A program made the translations under genes and the position numbers. DNA of 52,106 nt, from the IMG/VR virus record IMGVR_UViG_3300034106_002470, positions 1 through 52,106 of that record. One strand, given 5' to 3'. This document shows, piece by piece, positions 40,447 through 48,990 of this stretch. How positions within the stretch are numbered: position 1 is the first letter of the stretch; each line of letters opens with the position of its first letter. This DNA comes from a virus. A model generated the notes under the pieces. The model made no database searches. It was not told where the DNA came from and was given only the letters and a program-made list of their open reading frames with translations.

Positions 40447-41303
40447 AAATTTTCTTTAATTATCTCCACCAATCTTTTAGATCTATGGTTATACGTGTGA
40501 TTATTTAATACGTTATTGTATCCATTTTCCGCAATTCTATAAATCTCAGATTCATTAGTTTTTAGGTAATCTAATTTTTCGTAAAGTTCCCTATCATTAT
40601 TGTATATTACAATATTTTCCATATCCGTAAAAAACGTAGTTAAATTTTCTGTGTTATTAGACAATAACATTGTTTTAGTCCCCATAGTTTCAAAAACTCT
40701 ATAATTAATATCATTTTTTAAAGTTTTATTAAAGTGTATTTTATAAGAGTTAATTGATTCAACCATACTCTTTCCTAACTTCCATATATCTGCGTGTAAA
40801 CCAAAATCTTTTTTTAATCTCTCAATATACCCTCCTCTATCTAGTAAGGAACCACAAAACCCTAAGAAATGTGTTTTCTCTATGTTTAACATAGGATAAA
40901 TTAAATCAGATGGGTAAGCATTAGGGAAATAATATGTTTTAACATTTTTAAATTCATTTTGGTCTGATTCTATTGCATTTAATACAATATCCACACCATA
41001 TTTATCTACATTATTTTGGTGTTGTTTTAAAATTAAATGTGAGTCAATGCTCCAAAATAATTTAATCTTATTAGATGATTTTAAATTAGGAACCCAATTA
41101 GTTTGATCGTAATTTTCTAAAATTAAAATTGCATCGCATTCATTAATTAAATCATTAACAGGTGTATTAAAATTTTCATGACCTAAACCCCAAACAACAC
41201 AATCGTGACCAATAGATATAAGAGATCTTTGTAGATTAAAACACTCTCTGAATTGTCTATTTTCATCATGTCTACCGTTTTCTTGTATGATTAATATTTT
41301 CAT
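40443..41303 (-). CDS. CgeB-like GT-B glycosyltransferase, 286 aa
   Basis: KILIIQENGRHDENRQFREC at the start, an AILILENYDQTNWV strand, LFWSIDSHLIL, and a C-terminal region with NYRVFETMGTKTMLLSNNTE and the terminal NHTYNHRSKRLVEII. This is the CgeB/glycosyltransferase-1_2 pattern (family name from spore maturation CgeB). Glycosyl transfer is likely, but donor and acceptor are unknown. Its neighbours are the GDP-fucose enzymes and WbqC. Confidence 0.75.
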   Translation of the reverse strand: MKILIIQENGRHDENRQFRECFNLQRSLISIGHDCVVWGLGHENFNTPVNDLINECDAILILENYDQTNWVPNLKSSNKIKLFWSIDSHLILKQHQNNVDKYGVDIVLNAIESDQNEFKNVKTYYFPNAYPSDLIYPMLNIEKTHFLGFCGSLLDRGGYIERLKKDFGLHADIWKLGKSMVESINSYKIHFNKTLKNDINYRVFETMGTKTMLLSNNTENLTTFFTDMENIVIYNNDRELYEKLDYLKTNESEIYRIAENGYNNVLNNHTYNHRSKRLVEIIKENL

Positions 41304-41305
41304 AT

Positions 41306-41875
41306 TTAAAAATTTGATTTTTTTAAAATTTCTAAAATTGGTGATTTTATCATTGTTTCTTCCTGTTGAAAGATGACATTAATCCCTTTATCATGAAATT
41401 TATTTATGTCTAAATATTTTTTACCTGACACTCCAGAAATATAAGTTTTACCTCCATATTTTAAACAAATATCAACTAATCTATCCGTTGATGTTAAATT
41501 AGTTTGGTAATCAAAAACAATTTCTGTTTTTATATTTAACAATTCTTTTATTTTAATAATTATGTTGGAATTAGTTTGTGATAAACTATCACTTACACAT
41601 TCATCAAATAAACCTAATATATTTTTATATTCCGGTAACATATTTTTAATTATATTCCAATCCTTTTCTGAGTTTAAATATTTTTTTGTGTTAATTGGAT
41701 CTAACCCTTTATTTGTTGACATTGTATACCACTTACCATTTAAATTAAACCTATTTTGAAAATTATTTTTTTCAAACTGACAATGTGTTAATATTACAAA
41801 TATATCTGAATCTTCCATTTTTTGAAAAAAAGGATAATATGGGAAAAAATTAGGTTGGTGTATTGTAATTATCAT
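41306..41875 (-). CDS. WbqC-family protein, 189 aa
   Basis: The N-terminus IITIHQPNFFPYYPFFQKM is the WbqC signature; later ISGVSGKKYLD is also conserved. WbqC proteins occur in surface-polysaccharide clusters and are thought to act in sugar modification, without a firmly known reaction. The protein is shorter than the usual 220-240 residues because the normal C-terminal segment after the IFQQEE strand is missing. Confidence 0.85.
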   Translation of the reverse strand: MIITIHQPNFFPYYPFFQKMEDSDIFVILTHCQFEKNNFQNRFNLNGKWYTMSTNKGLDPINTKKYLNSEKDWNIIKNMLPEYKNILGLFDECVSDSLSQTNSNIIIKIKELLNIKTEIVFDYQTNLTSTDRLVDICLKYGGKTYISGVSGKKYLDINKFHDKGINVIFQQEETMIKSPILEILKKSNF

Positions 41876-41880
41876 ATAAT

Positions 41881-42381
41881 TTATTTAATTACTGCCCAAT
41901 AATCGCCGTCAGTGTAGAACTCAATATTTTTATTTAATTTTTTTGCAACATCAATTGCCAAATTTTTTTCTGTATCTCTATAGGTGTCGTGAAATATAAA
42001 AATAGTCTCATCATTAAAGATCTCTAAGTTTTTTAATATACCACTTCTATTACCCTCGCCTAATGGGCCATCAACAAAAACTAAATCATATTTTTTTGGT
42101 AAAAAATCAATAACTTTATTTTTGTCGTACCATCCGTCAATAACATCAGCGTGAAGGTAATTAACATTTTTATAAATATTTACGTATAATTTATTTTCGT
42201 CTACTGAATATAAATTATAAAATTTAGAAAAGGCTTCAGTACTACAATAACCACTACCAAATTCTATTACGTTACAACCAACATCAAACTTATCTAAGAT
42301 AAACTCAAATAATAACCTCTCAATACCAGATCCTCCCCATTTATGGTTTTCCATAAATTCATTTTTTTCTAAATTATTCAT
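41881..42381 (-). CDS. class I SAM methyltransferase-like protein, 166 aa
   Basis: The start is set at the ATG of 42381, which leaves a one-base gap to the upstream stop. A longer frame to 42456 would overlap the deacetylase gene. A Rossmann motif CNVIEFGSGYCSTEAF (motif I), LYSVDEN (motif II Asp) and KYDLVFVDGPLG (motif IV) show a methyltransferase fold. It may modify a sugar or lipid acceptor of the glycosylation pathway. Confidence 0.7.
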   Translation of the reverse strand: MNNLEKNEFMENHKWGGSGIERLLFEFILDKFDVGCNVIEFGSGYCSTEAFSKFYNLYSVDENKLYVNIYKNVNYLHADVIDGWYDKNKVIDFLPKKYDLVFVDGPLGEGNRSGILKNLEIFNDETIFIFHDTYRDTEKNLAIDVAKKLNKNIEFYTDGDYWAVIK

Positions 42382-42382
42382 A

Positions 42383-42943
42383 TTAATCAAACCATTTTTT
42401 AAAATTATCAAAGGTAAATTCCCTTGCGTGTAAATACCATTTATTGTGAATGTCATTAAATTTATTATGTTCCATACTTAACCACCCGTCCTCAAATTTA
42501 ATTAACTCAATACCGTGTTCCTTACAAATATCATCAGTATCTTTATTCCATTTATTAAATGGTGGTATAAATATTTTTGATTTCACTAAAGATGAACTTA
42601 TTAAAATACTCATTTCTTGTGCCGGTTTTGGTAACAATCTATGATCAACGTGAACTAAACCATGCGCCGCTAATGTTGCTTCTTTTTTTAATTCAGGTAA
42701 TCCAGCCATATCAACCTCATAGTATTTACGATAATCGGAATGGGCGTTTAATATTTTAGGAAATATTCTTTGTTTGGTTATTTCATTAACTTCTTGACTC
42801 ATATCATGTACTAAAGGTGAAACCCCCCATAACACAACGCATTTTGGAAATTTTTTAAACAGAAAGTCGGTCATTTCATTTATTAATTCCATATCCGCAT
42901 TTATACAAACATCGTCAAATCTAAATATTTTTTTAATTTTCAT
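42383..42943 (-). CDS. polysaccharide-deacetylase-like protein, 186 aa
   Basis: FRFDDVCINAD (Asp-Asp pair, about 8-18), LAAHGLVHVDHR (His-x4-His type metal motif, about 91-102) and IFIPPFNKWN match the NodB/DUF2334-type carbohydrate esterase layout. Such enzymes remove N-acetyl groups from sugars. It overlaps the upstream glycosyltransferase-methyltransferase fusion by 4 bases and probably edits a glycan made by this cluster. Confidence 0.75.
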   Translation of the reverse strand: MKIKKIFRFDDVCINADMELINEMTDFLFKKFPKCVVLWGVSPLVHDMSQEVNEITKQRIFPKILNAHSDYRKYYEVDMAGLPELKKEATLAAHGLVHVDHRLLPKPAQEMSILISSSLVKSKIFIPPFNKWNKDTDDICKEHGIELIKFEDGWLSMEHNKFNDIHNKWYLHAREFTFDNFKKWFD

Positions 42944-44289
42944 ATATGTTTTTTTATTAAATATATTTTAGCTCTTACAGGTATGTTCTCAGAATATAAG
43001 ATTTCATAGTCATTAAATATAGTTAAAAATTCATCTATTGCCAATGGCACTTGAGATTCATTTGTATTTCTTGTGTAATCATCAACACAAATAACTTTAC
43101 AATTTAACTTTCTCATTAATCTTAAATCAGATAAGACGGCTTCTTTATATTGTAAACCATCAACAAAGGAAAACGAAATCGGCGAATGATTAACAATATC
43201 ATCATATATATTTTCTTCTAACGAGGATTTTTTTAATAATACTATATTTTTTTCATAATTCGAAACATTAGATTTGAAAATTTCATAAGGATAAGGTTTT
43301 CCGTATGTTTCCGGCATTTCATCCCAACCATCTTCAAATGGATCTATAACTATAACTTTACTATTATAATTTTTTGCAATTTGTAAAAGTTTTTTTGTTG
43401 ACTCACCATGTCCAGCGCCTATCTCAATAATATTTCCACCATATAATTCTAAACTTTTTTCTGCGACAGAAAAATAATTTTTTAAAAAAGATGTTTCAAA
43501 TTTACTATTTGTGTTATGTAACTTATTCAAAAAAACCTCTATTGGTAATATATCATTTCTATGATCACTATAAGGTCTTAATAAATTCGCCTCAATATAT
43601 TCAAAATTCTCTAATCTATCATTATCAATGCCCCACCAGCTTCTGTCTATCCATTGTTGTTTAATATTAATATTTCTTGGATAATTCTGTCGTTCAACGG
43701 ATCTATTATTAAATAAAACCCTTATTAATGATTCATCAGAAAATATATCACTATGTAGAGATTCTTTTGAATCAAAAACATTATTAATTTTTGATATTTC
43801 ATTTATTAATTCATCATAAGGTAAATTATTAGGATTAAATAATTTCTTAAAGAGTGATCCTTCTGCCGTCATATGATGTGCAGGAAACTTACCACTATGA
43901 GGGGTATTATGATATACTTCTGATCCGACACATAAAACTTTATTTTTTTCTCTTTTTGATGTTATTTCATTTAAATAATCTGATTGTAATGGTATTGTAT
44001 CCATATCAGTTATAACCGACACTTCCGACTCAAATTCGGAAGCACATACATATCTTAATAGTTTTCCTTGATTACCTTTTGGTATATTTGGAATTGGTTT
44101 ATAAAGTTTTACGTCAACCCCATTATTTCTCATCTCAATTATAAGATCATCATCCTCATCTCTATTTGTTAAAAATGCAATCGTTAAAATTTTATTAGGG
44201 AAAAATTTTTTATGTGCGAGGATTTGGATTCTCCAAAAACCTAAATACATTAGGTCTTCATTTGTACTTGTAACTATTCTATCAAACAT
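42940..44289 (-). CDS. glycosyltransferase-like/methyltransferase fusion, 449 aa
   Basis: The N-terminal half (1-260) is GT-A-like: IVTSTNEDLMYLGFWR start, SVITDMDTIPLQSDY (about 90-104) providing a DxD-like motif, and a late FPAHHMTAEGSLF segment. From about residue 285 a class I methyltransferase follows: NIIEIGAGHGESTKKLL (motif I), VIVIDPFEDG (motif II), SFSFVDGLQYKEAV and VICVDDYTRN. The junction is in one uninterrupted frame, so it is a real fusion, probably coupling sugar transfer to methyl capping. Confidence 0.75.
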   Translation of the reverse strand: MFDRIVTSTNEDLMYLGFWRIQILAHKKFFPNKILTIAFLTNRDEDDDLIIEMRNNGVDVKLYKPIPNIPKGNQGKLLRYVCASEFESEVSVITDMDTIPLQSDYLNEITSKREKNKVLCVGSEVYHNTPHSGKFPAHHMTAEGSLFKKLFNPNNLPYDELINEISKINNVFDSKESLHSDIFSDESLIRVLFNNRSVERQNYPRNINIKQQWIDRSWWGIDNDRLENFEYIEANLLRPYSDHRNDILPIEVFLNKLHNTNSKFETSFLKNYFSVAEKSLELYGGNIIEIGAGHGESTKKLLQIAKNYNSKVIVIDPFEDGWDEMPETYGKPYPYEIFKSNVSNYEKNIVLLKKSSLEENIYDDIVNHSPISFSFVDGLQYKEAVLSDLRLMRKLNCKVICVDDYTRNTNESQVPLAIDEFLTIFNDYEILYSENIPVRAKIYLIKKHI

Positions 44290-44295
44290 TTTTTT

Positions 44296-44946
44296 TTAGT
44301 TTATTAATTTTATATGTTCAGGATGTAAAAATTCGTCTTTTTCATTAAACGCCTGTCCTACAAATATATTTAATGGTCTTTTAGAAGGAAATGGTTTTTT
44401 TTCAAAAAACTCATCATGAACTAAGGATTGATCTTTAACTTTTGGATAGATAAATTCTTTTAAAAAATTTTGGTCTACTTGCCAAAAATTACCTTTAACA
44501 TACGAATCAATTAAAGTCTTCATTTCATTTACAATACCCTTTCTTGATCCCCACATACCACCTAAGATTGCTGTGTTATGCCAAGGGTGATCCCTCATAA
44601 TGTGGAATCCTTTATCTGAGGATAACCATTCGTTAACCGCATCTCTTTCTCTGTTATTTAATCTCGAATCACAATCCCTTGATATCATCACATCAACGTC
44701 ATCTTCACTTGCAGGATAAAACCTCCAAAACATTCCGGTCCAATCTCCATCACTATCCATAACAATAACCTCTGTGTTTTCAAAGTTTTGTAATTTTACA
44801 ACAATATCATTTGGTGTTGATTTACCAATATAATACCTGCACACCCAATCAGGATATATTTCTTTTGCTAATTCCGCATTTCTAATTGCTCCTTGAGTGT
44901 AAACGGGATTATCCCCCCACAAACTAAATGATATTATTTTTTTCAT
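44296..44946 (-). CDS. GT-A-type glycosyltransferase-like protein, 216 aa
   Basis: Start KKIISFSLWGDNPVYTQGAI, then VIVMDSDGDWTGMFWRFYPA and MISRDCDSRLNNREKDAV-like DxD motif (SRDCDSRLNNRE). Next come FHIMRDHPWH and ILGGMWGSRKG. The set is found in nucleotide-sugar-dependent transferases of large viruses and phages. The second DxD motif is the likely metal site. It overlaps the upstream gene by 4 bases. Confidence 0.7.
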   Translation of the reverse strand: MKKIISFSLWGDNPVYTQGAIRNAELAKEIYPDWVCRYYIGKSTPNDIVVKLQNFENTEVIVMDSDGDWTGMFWRFYPASEDDVDVMISRDCDSRLNNRERDAVNEWLSSDKGFHIMRDHPWHNTAILGGMWGSRKGIVNEMKTLIDSYVKGNFWQVDQNFLKEFIYPKVKDQSLVHDEFFEKKPFPSKRPLNIFVGQAFNEKDEFLHPEHIKLIN

Positions 44947-45602
44947 AAATCAAAGTTTTTTTGAGCTCTAAGTAAATAAACTTGTCTATCATGACTATCG
45001 TTTTTTGCGTTTGAAGTATATAAACTATCTCTCAAACCAAAACCCCAATCAGGGTGTTCGTGGTGAATAATAACTTGGTCAATAAATTTTTGTCTTTTTA
45101 AAATATTACCCACTTGAGTAAACTCGTTATCACACCAAAAAGATTTGTAATCAGGATGATAAACATAGTTAAATCTTTTATAATATTTTTTACCAAAAAT
45201 ACTTAGGGTGTTTAGATCTTTTCGGTTACCGTCATGAAACCAAAGGATTCCATCTGTATCGGAATAAAACTCTTTCATTTTATCTCTAATAATTGTATCA
45301 TAACCTTTAACTTTGGGTATCATATCATCTGAAGCAATTAAAAGAATATCCCAATCAGAAACTGTAATATTTCTATTAATTGCGTGAATTTTATTATCAC
45401 TTTCACCCAAATCAATTTTTAAATTTTTGTATGTTTCTAATTTATCTAAAACATCATCATTGTTCATTGTTATGTCATTTTCGTCTATTGTGATTTGAAA
45501 TTCCATAGAGTCTATGTCATCTGACAGTTCATAGTATTTGTCTAATACCAAAAAGAACTTTTCTTTTCTCCCTTTAGTTGGGAACTTAACTAGTATTTTC
45601 AT
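44943..45602 (-). CDS. GT-A-fold glycosyltransferase-like protein, 219 aa
   Basis: ILVKFPTKGRKEKFFLVLDK at the start, ITIDENDITM and a LIASDDMIPKVKGYD segment (about 118-132, Asp-Asp replacing DxD) fit a GT-2-like domain. FHDGNRKD and WCDNEFTQVG lie in the acceptor part. Substrate unknown. It shares a boundary base with the next GT gene. Confidence 0.65.
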   Translation of the reverse strand: MKILVKFPTKGRKEKFFLVLDKYYELSDDIDSMEFQITIDENDITMNNDDVLDKLETYKNLKIDLGESDNKIHAINRNITVSDWDILLIASDDMIPKVKGYDTIIRDKMKEFYSDTDGILWFHDGNRKDLNTLSIFGKKYYKRFNYVYHPDYKSFWCDNEFTQVGNILKRQKFIDQVIIHHEHPDWGFGLRDSLYTSNAKNDSHDRQVYLLRAQKNFDL

Positions 45603-46162
45603 TAGTGTCTTACGTTATAAAATATTTCAGGTGTAATAACCCAATTATTCGTTATTTTTTTTAGTTTCATTAAAAAATCAAAGTCTTCACCATCTCTATT
45701 ATTATCAAATAATAGGTTATCAAATTTATTTTTGTAGCAAAAAGATATACCAACACCACCAAAAAATAAATCATTTGAAAATAATGGTGGTACTATCAAA
45801 CCATTCTGATATTTCATTCTCCACACAACAAAATCATTATTTAAATATTTTTCATTTAAAGTTTTAACGTAATTAGGATGAATTGTATCATCATCATCTA
45901 AAAACCCAATCCATTCTGTGTCACACAATTTTATTCCTTCATTTCTAACTAAACCTGATTGACCATTTGCTGGACCAACCAAACCTGTTTTTGGTATATC
46001 TAAAGTTTTTATTCTTTCATCGTCAAACACGGTTCCAACAACACCATCATATATGATAATTGCATTCCAATTAGGGTTTGTTTGATTTAATAACGAATCT
46101 ACAGTTCTTGTGATTGTTGATCTGTTAAGTGAGGGTATAATAAAAGTTATAAAAGGTTCCAT
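45602..46162 (-). CDS. family 2 glycosyltransferase, 186 aa
   Basis: Clear GT2 features: ITFIIPSLNRSTITRTVDSL start, AIIIYDG, ARNEG-type region (GLVRNEGIKL) and GFLDDDDTIHPNYV with the DDD metal site (about 90-103). At 186 residues it is only the catalytic half-domain, shorter than the usual 250 or more. It may be a minimal enzyme. Confidence 0.8.
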   Translation of the reverse strand: MEPFITFIIPSLNRSTITRTVDSLLNQTNPNWNAIIIYDGVVGTVFDDERIKTLDIPKTGLVGPANGQSGLVRNEGIKLCDTEWIGFLDDDDTIHPNYVKTLNEKYLNNDFVVWRMKYQNGLIVPPLFSNDLFFGGVGISFCYKNKFDNLLFDNNRDGEDFDFLMKLKKITNNWVITPEIFYNVRH

Positions 46163-46163
46163 A

Positions 46164-47666
46164 CTAATTAGCCATTATTGTGTATTTTTTAAATTTTTCA
46201 AAATTTTCTTTAATAAATGGGTAAACATGTTCATTAAAATCTTGGACCATTTCTATTTTATTGTTCTCAATTTCTCTTGTTTGAGATTCGTGGTGGTAGG
46301 CAACACATTCTCCATTACAATAATTATAGTATCCATTTTTTATAAGTTGTAAACCCAAAATTGAATCCTCATAACAATGTTTAAATATTTCATTAAAACC
46401 ACCAATATTTTCAAAAACTTTTTTTCTAATCATCATTAACGCTGCGGTATTCCCACCAACCTCATCAATACCAGTATTAAACTTATAATATGTTTCCTTA
46501 TTTAAATGATCTAACGTATATGCCTTATGTTCTTGTCTCATAATGATTGAAATACCATCATGTTGTATTGTATTGTTTGAATAATGGAGTCTACATCCAA
46601 CGGTGCCAACCCTATCTTTTGTTTTGAATGTTTTTAACATTCCTGAAATTACATCATTTAATAACTCAATATCGTTATTACAGAATAATAAAAATTCGTA
46701 ATTATTGTTTGGTAAATTCTTAACAACATTATTATTTATTTTGGCATAATGGTAATAATCATAATGTATTAATGATACATTGTTAATATTTTCTTCAATC
46801 CATTTTTTTTCCTCATCTGTTGATCCGGTGTCCGCAATAAAAATGTCGTATAGGTTTGAATCACAATATTTGTGAATTGAATCTACACATTCTTTTAACA
46901 TCTCCACTTTACCTTTTGTTGGTATGATTACCGCAACTTTACCAATATTTTTTATTGGTTTGTATTTTACTTGTGGAACATAAACTTCGGATGGTTTAAG
47001 ATCTAATGGTAATACGTGACCCCACTTCTTAAGGAATTTTCCTTTACTCTCCCAAAACTCTTGATTTGGTCTACCCACAGATTCGTGAGTTATCTCAAAA
47101 GATGAGGTTATACCTAATTTAACGTTATCCAAATAATTTGGTAAACAGAATAGGTGATCATAAAAGTGAAACTTACCAATTGTTTCATCAAAATTATGTT
47201 TGATTTTGGTTTTATCAAATGATATAAATAAACCATCAATTGTAACAACGGGAATTAAAAATGGTAATTTTGGTGAGTATCTGTTTATCCATTTTTTTTG
47301 ACCTTCAGGGTGGTGATAAACTTGACCCACCATTGTGTAGTGCATCCTATCCCAATAAACTCCAGTGTCAGGAAAATAACAAGATCCGGCTTTTCCAATT
47401 ATACCGAATTCGGGGTAATTAGAAAAATCGTTTAATAATTTTTTACCCCAATTTTTTTCAAGTTTTATATCATTATGACAACAAACGACAATATCGTAAA
47501 TTGATTCTGTAATTCCTGAATTATAAACACTAGATAAAGAATATTGGTTATGATTAACGTATTCTAAAATCTGAACATCTTTAACTCCAACATTTTGTAA
47601 CAAATGTTGTTTAAATTTGTTATTGTATTCTTGATCCCTATGTGTTGAATAAACTATTGTAATCAT
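46164..47666 (-). CDS. two-domain family 2 glycosyltransferase, 500 aa
   Basis: The N-terminal domain (1-235) is GT-like (ITIVYSTHRDQEYNNKFKQH, VVCCHNDIKL). The C-terminal domain (about 242-490) is a standard GT2: VAVIIPTKGKVEMLKECVDS, FIADTGSTDEE, LLFCNNDIEL and the conserved Gly-Asn-Thr segment VGGNTAALMMIRKKVF. Two transferase domains in one chain suggest addition of a disaccharide repeat or alternating sugars. It overlaps the dUTPase gene by 4 bases. Confidence 0.8.
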   Translation of the reverse strand: MITIVYSTHRDQEYNNKFKQHLLQNVGVKDVQILEYVNHNQYSLSSVYNSGITESIYDIVVCCHNDIKLEKNWGKKLLNDFSNYPEFGIIGKAGSCYFPDTGVYWDRMHYTMVGQVYHHPEGQKKWINRYSPKLPFLIPVVTIDGLFISFDKTKIKHNFDETIGKFHFYDHLFCLPNYLDNVKLGITSSFEITHESVGRPNQEFWESKGKFLKKWGHVLPLDLKPSEVYVPQVKYKPIKNIGKVAVIIPTKGKVEMLKECVDSIHKYCDSNLYDIFIADTGSTDEEKKWIEENINNVSLIHYDYYHYAKINNNVVKNLPNNNYEFLLFCNNDIELLNDVISGMLKTFKTKDRVGTVGCRLHYSNNTIQHDGISIIMRQEHKAYTLDHLNKETYYKFNTGIDEVGGNTAALMMIRKKVFENIGGFNEIFKHCYEDSILGLQLIKNGYYNYCNGECVAYHHESQTREIENNKIEMVQDFNEHVYPFIKENFEKFKKYTIMAN

Positions 47667-48265
47667 AAACCAGTGCTTCCAAAACCATTATCGTTCCTAT
47701 CTTTATTTCCTAAATCTTCTTTCTCAACTAAATCTACCCACTTACCCGATACAACAGGACAAAGAACCGCTTGGGCAATTTTTTTACCCGTTTCAATTTT
47801 TATTTTTTCATTTGTTGTGTTAAACAAAATTACTTGGATTTCACCTAAATATCCACAATCTATTGTGCCAGGTGAGTTTAATACCATAAGACCTTGTTTT
47901 AATGCCAAACCACTTTTTGATCTTATTTGAATTTCGTATCCGTCTGGAATATCAATGTGTAGACCTGTTGGTATTAAAACTCTACCAAAAGGATTAACCC
48001 ACTTATCCTCAACAGAATGTAAATCAAATCCCGAATCAGATTCATACACATAGTTAGGGTCTATTGTATTATCGTGTGATTTTAAAAAGTTTAAAGTAAT
48101 TTTAGGAATATGGTTTTGCATTTCTAATTCAAGACCTTTAAGATCCAAATTTAAACTTTCCATTATAAAATCATAATTAACATCATTTTCATCTATGCCA
48201 TCTATAAACCCCAAAAGATTTTCAATGTCTTTAGGGTCAATGTCATCTAATTCTTCTTCAATCAT
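47663..48265 (-). CDS. dut: dUTP diphosphatase (dUTPase)
   Basis: The trimeric dUTPase motifs are in order: DSGFDL (77-82), IRSKSGLA (114-121), GTIDCGYLGE (133-142), and the C-terminal GFGSTG arm (194-199). It hydrolyses dUTP to dUMP, keeping uracil out of DNA and feeding thymidylate synthesis. The first 50 residues are an acidic extension (EEELDDIDPKDIEN) not found in the standard 140-150-residue enzyme. It is embedded in the glycosyltransferase operon. Confidence 0.95.
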   Translation of the reverse strand: MIEEELDDIDPKDIENLLGFIDGIDENDVNYDFIMESLNLDLKGLELEMQNHIPKITLNFLKSHDNTIDPNYVYESDSGFDLHSVEDKWVNPFGRVLIPTGLHIDIPDGYEIQIRSKSGLALKQGLMVLNSPGTIDCGYLGEIQVILFNTTNEKIKIETGKKIAQAVLCPVVSGKWVDLVEKEDLGNKDRNDNGFGSTGL

Positions 48266-48987
48266 TTTAATTTTTTTAATTTTTTAATTGTCTCAATCAA
48301 AACTTCAACATCTTTTTCACAATATTCTGAAATTTCTTCTAACCTATTATGGTTCCAATATGCCTCATGAACCATTCCTCCATTAATTTCTCCGTCTTTT
48401 GGTGTGGGTATATCTAAACATGCACACATCAAATCTAAAGAACCAATTGCGGTGTATGCACCATACTGCCAAATTTCTTTAGTGTCTATCGCCTTTACTT
48501 CCCATGGCTTAGTATCGTATGACGGAAGTATTTTTGATGGCATAATGTCGTTGATAATCATTCGTTTTGCCAACATCGGAATGTCAAAGTTTTTTAAATT
48601 GTGACCACACAAATAAAAATCTAACTTATGACATCTATCCAAAAGAGTTCTAACATCCATAAGTAATTTATATTCGTCGTCTCCTGAAAATGTTTGTTTT
48701 TTTGTTTCACCACTATCTAAAACAAATGCCATTGATACACAAACAATCTTGGCAAATTCAGGAACAAGTGCAGATCTTTTTCTAAAAACTAAATCCATGT
48801 GTTCTTCAGTTGTCCTATCTTCTCCTAATTCTTTATCTTCGGGAAATCTTTTTAAAAACCAATCAAAATATTTATCAAATTGATTTGCAACTTTTGGGTT
48901 AGATTGGATACAAGTTTGATAGTCTTTACAACCACCAACTGTTTCAATATCTAAAAACAAAATTTTTGTTATAGGTATGTTAATCAT
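48262..48987 (-). CDS. DEDDy-type 3'-5' exonuclease, 241 aa
   Basis: Three exonuclease motifs are visible: ILFLDIETVGG (Exo I, Asp-Glu), LCGHNLKNFDIPML (Exo II), and EYCEKDVEVLIETI (Exo III with Tyr-x3-Asp). This is the polymerase-B-like 3'-5' exonuclease fold without a polymerase domain. It may proofread, degrade host DNA, or trim ends during recombination. It overlaps the dUTPase gene by 4 bases. Confidence 0.85.
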   Translation of the reverse strand: MINIPITKILFLDIETVGGCKDYQTCIQSNPKVANQFDKYFDWFLKRFPEDKELGEDRTTEEHMDLVFRKRSALVPEFAKIVCVSMAFVLDSGETKKQTFSGDDEYKLLMDVRTLLDRCHKLDFYLCGHNLKNFDIPMLAKRMIINDIMPSKILPSYDTKPWEVKAIDTKEIWQYGAYTAIGSLDLMCACLDIPTPKDGEINGGMVHEAYWNHNRLEEISEYCEKDVEVLIETIKKLKKLK

Positions 48988-48990
48988 AAT

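Noticed and set aside
42382-42456. Longer start for the small methyltransferase
   Set aside because: It would lie inside the end of the deacetylase gene; the ATG at 42381 gives a one-base gap, typical of this operon.
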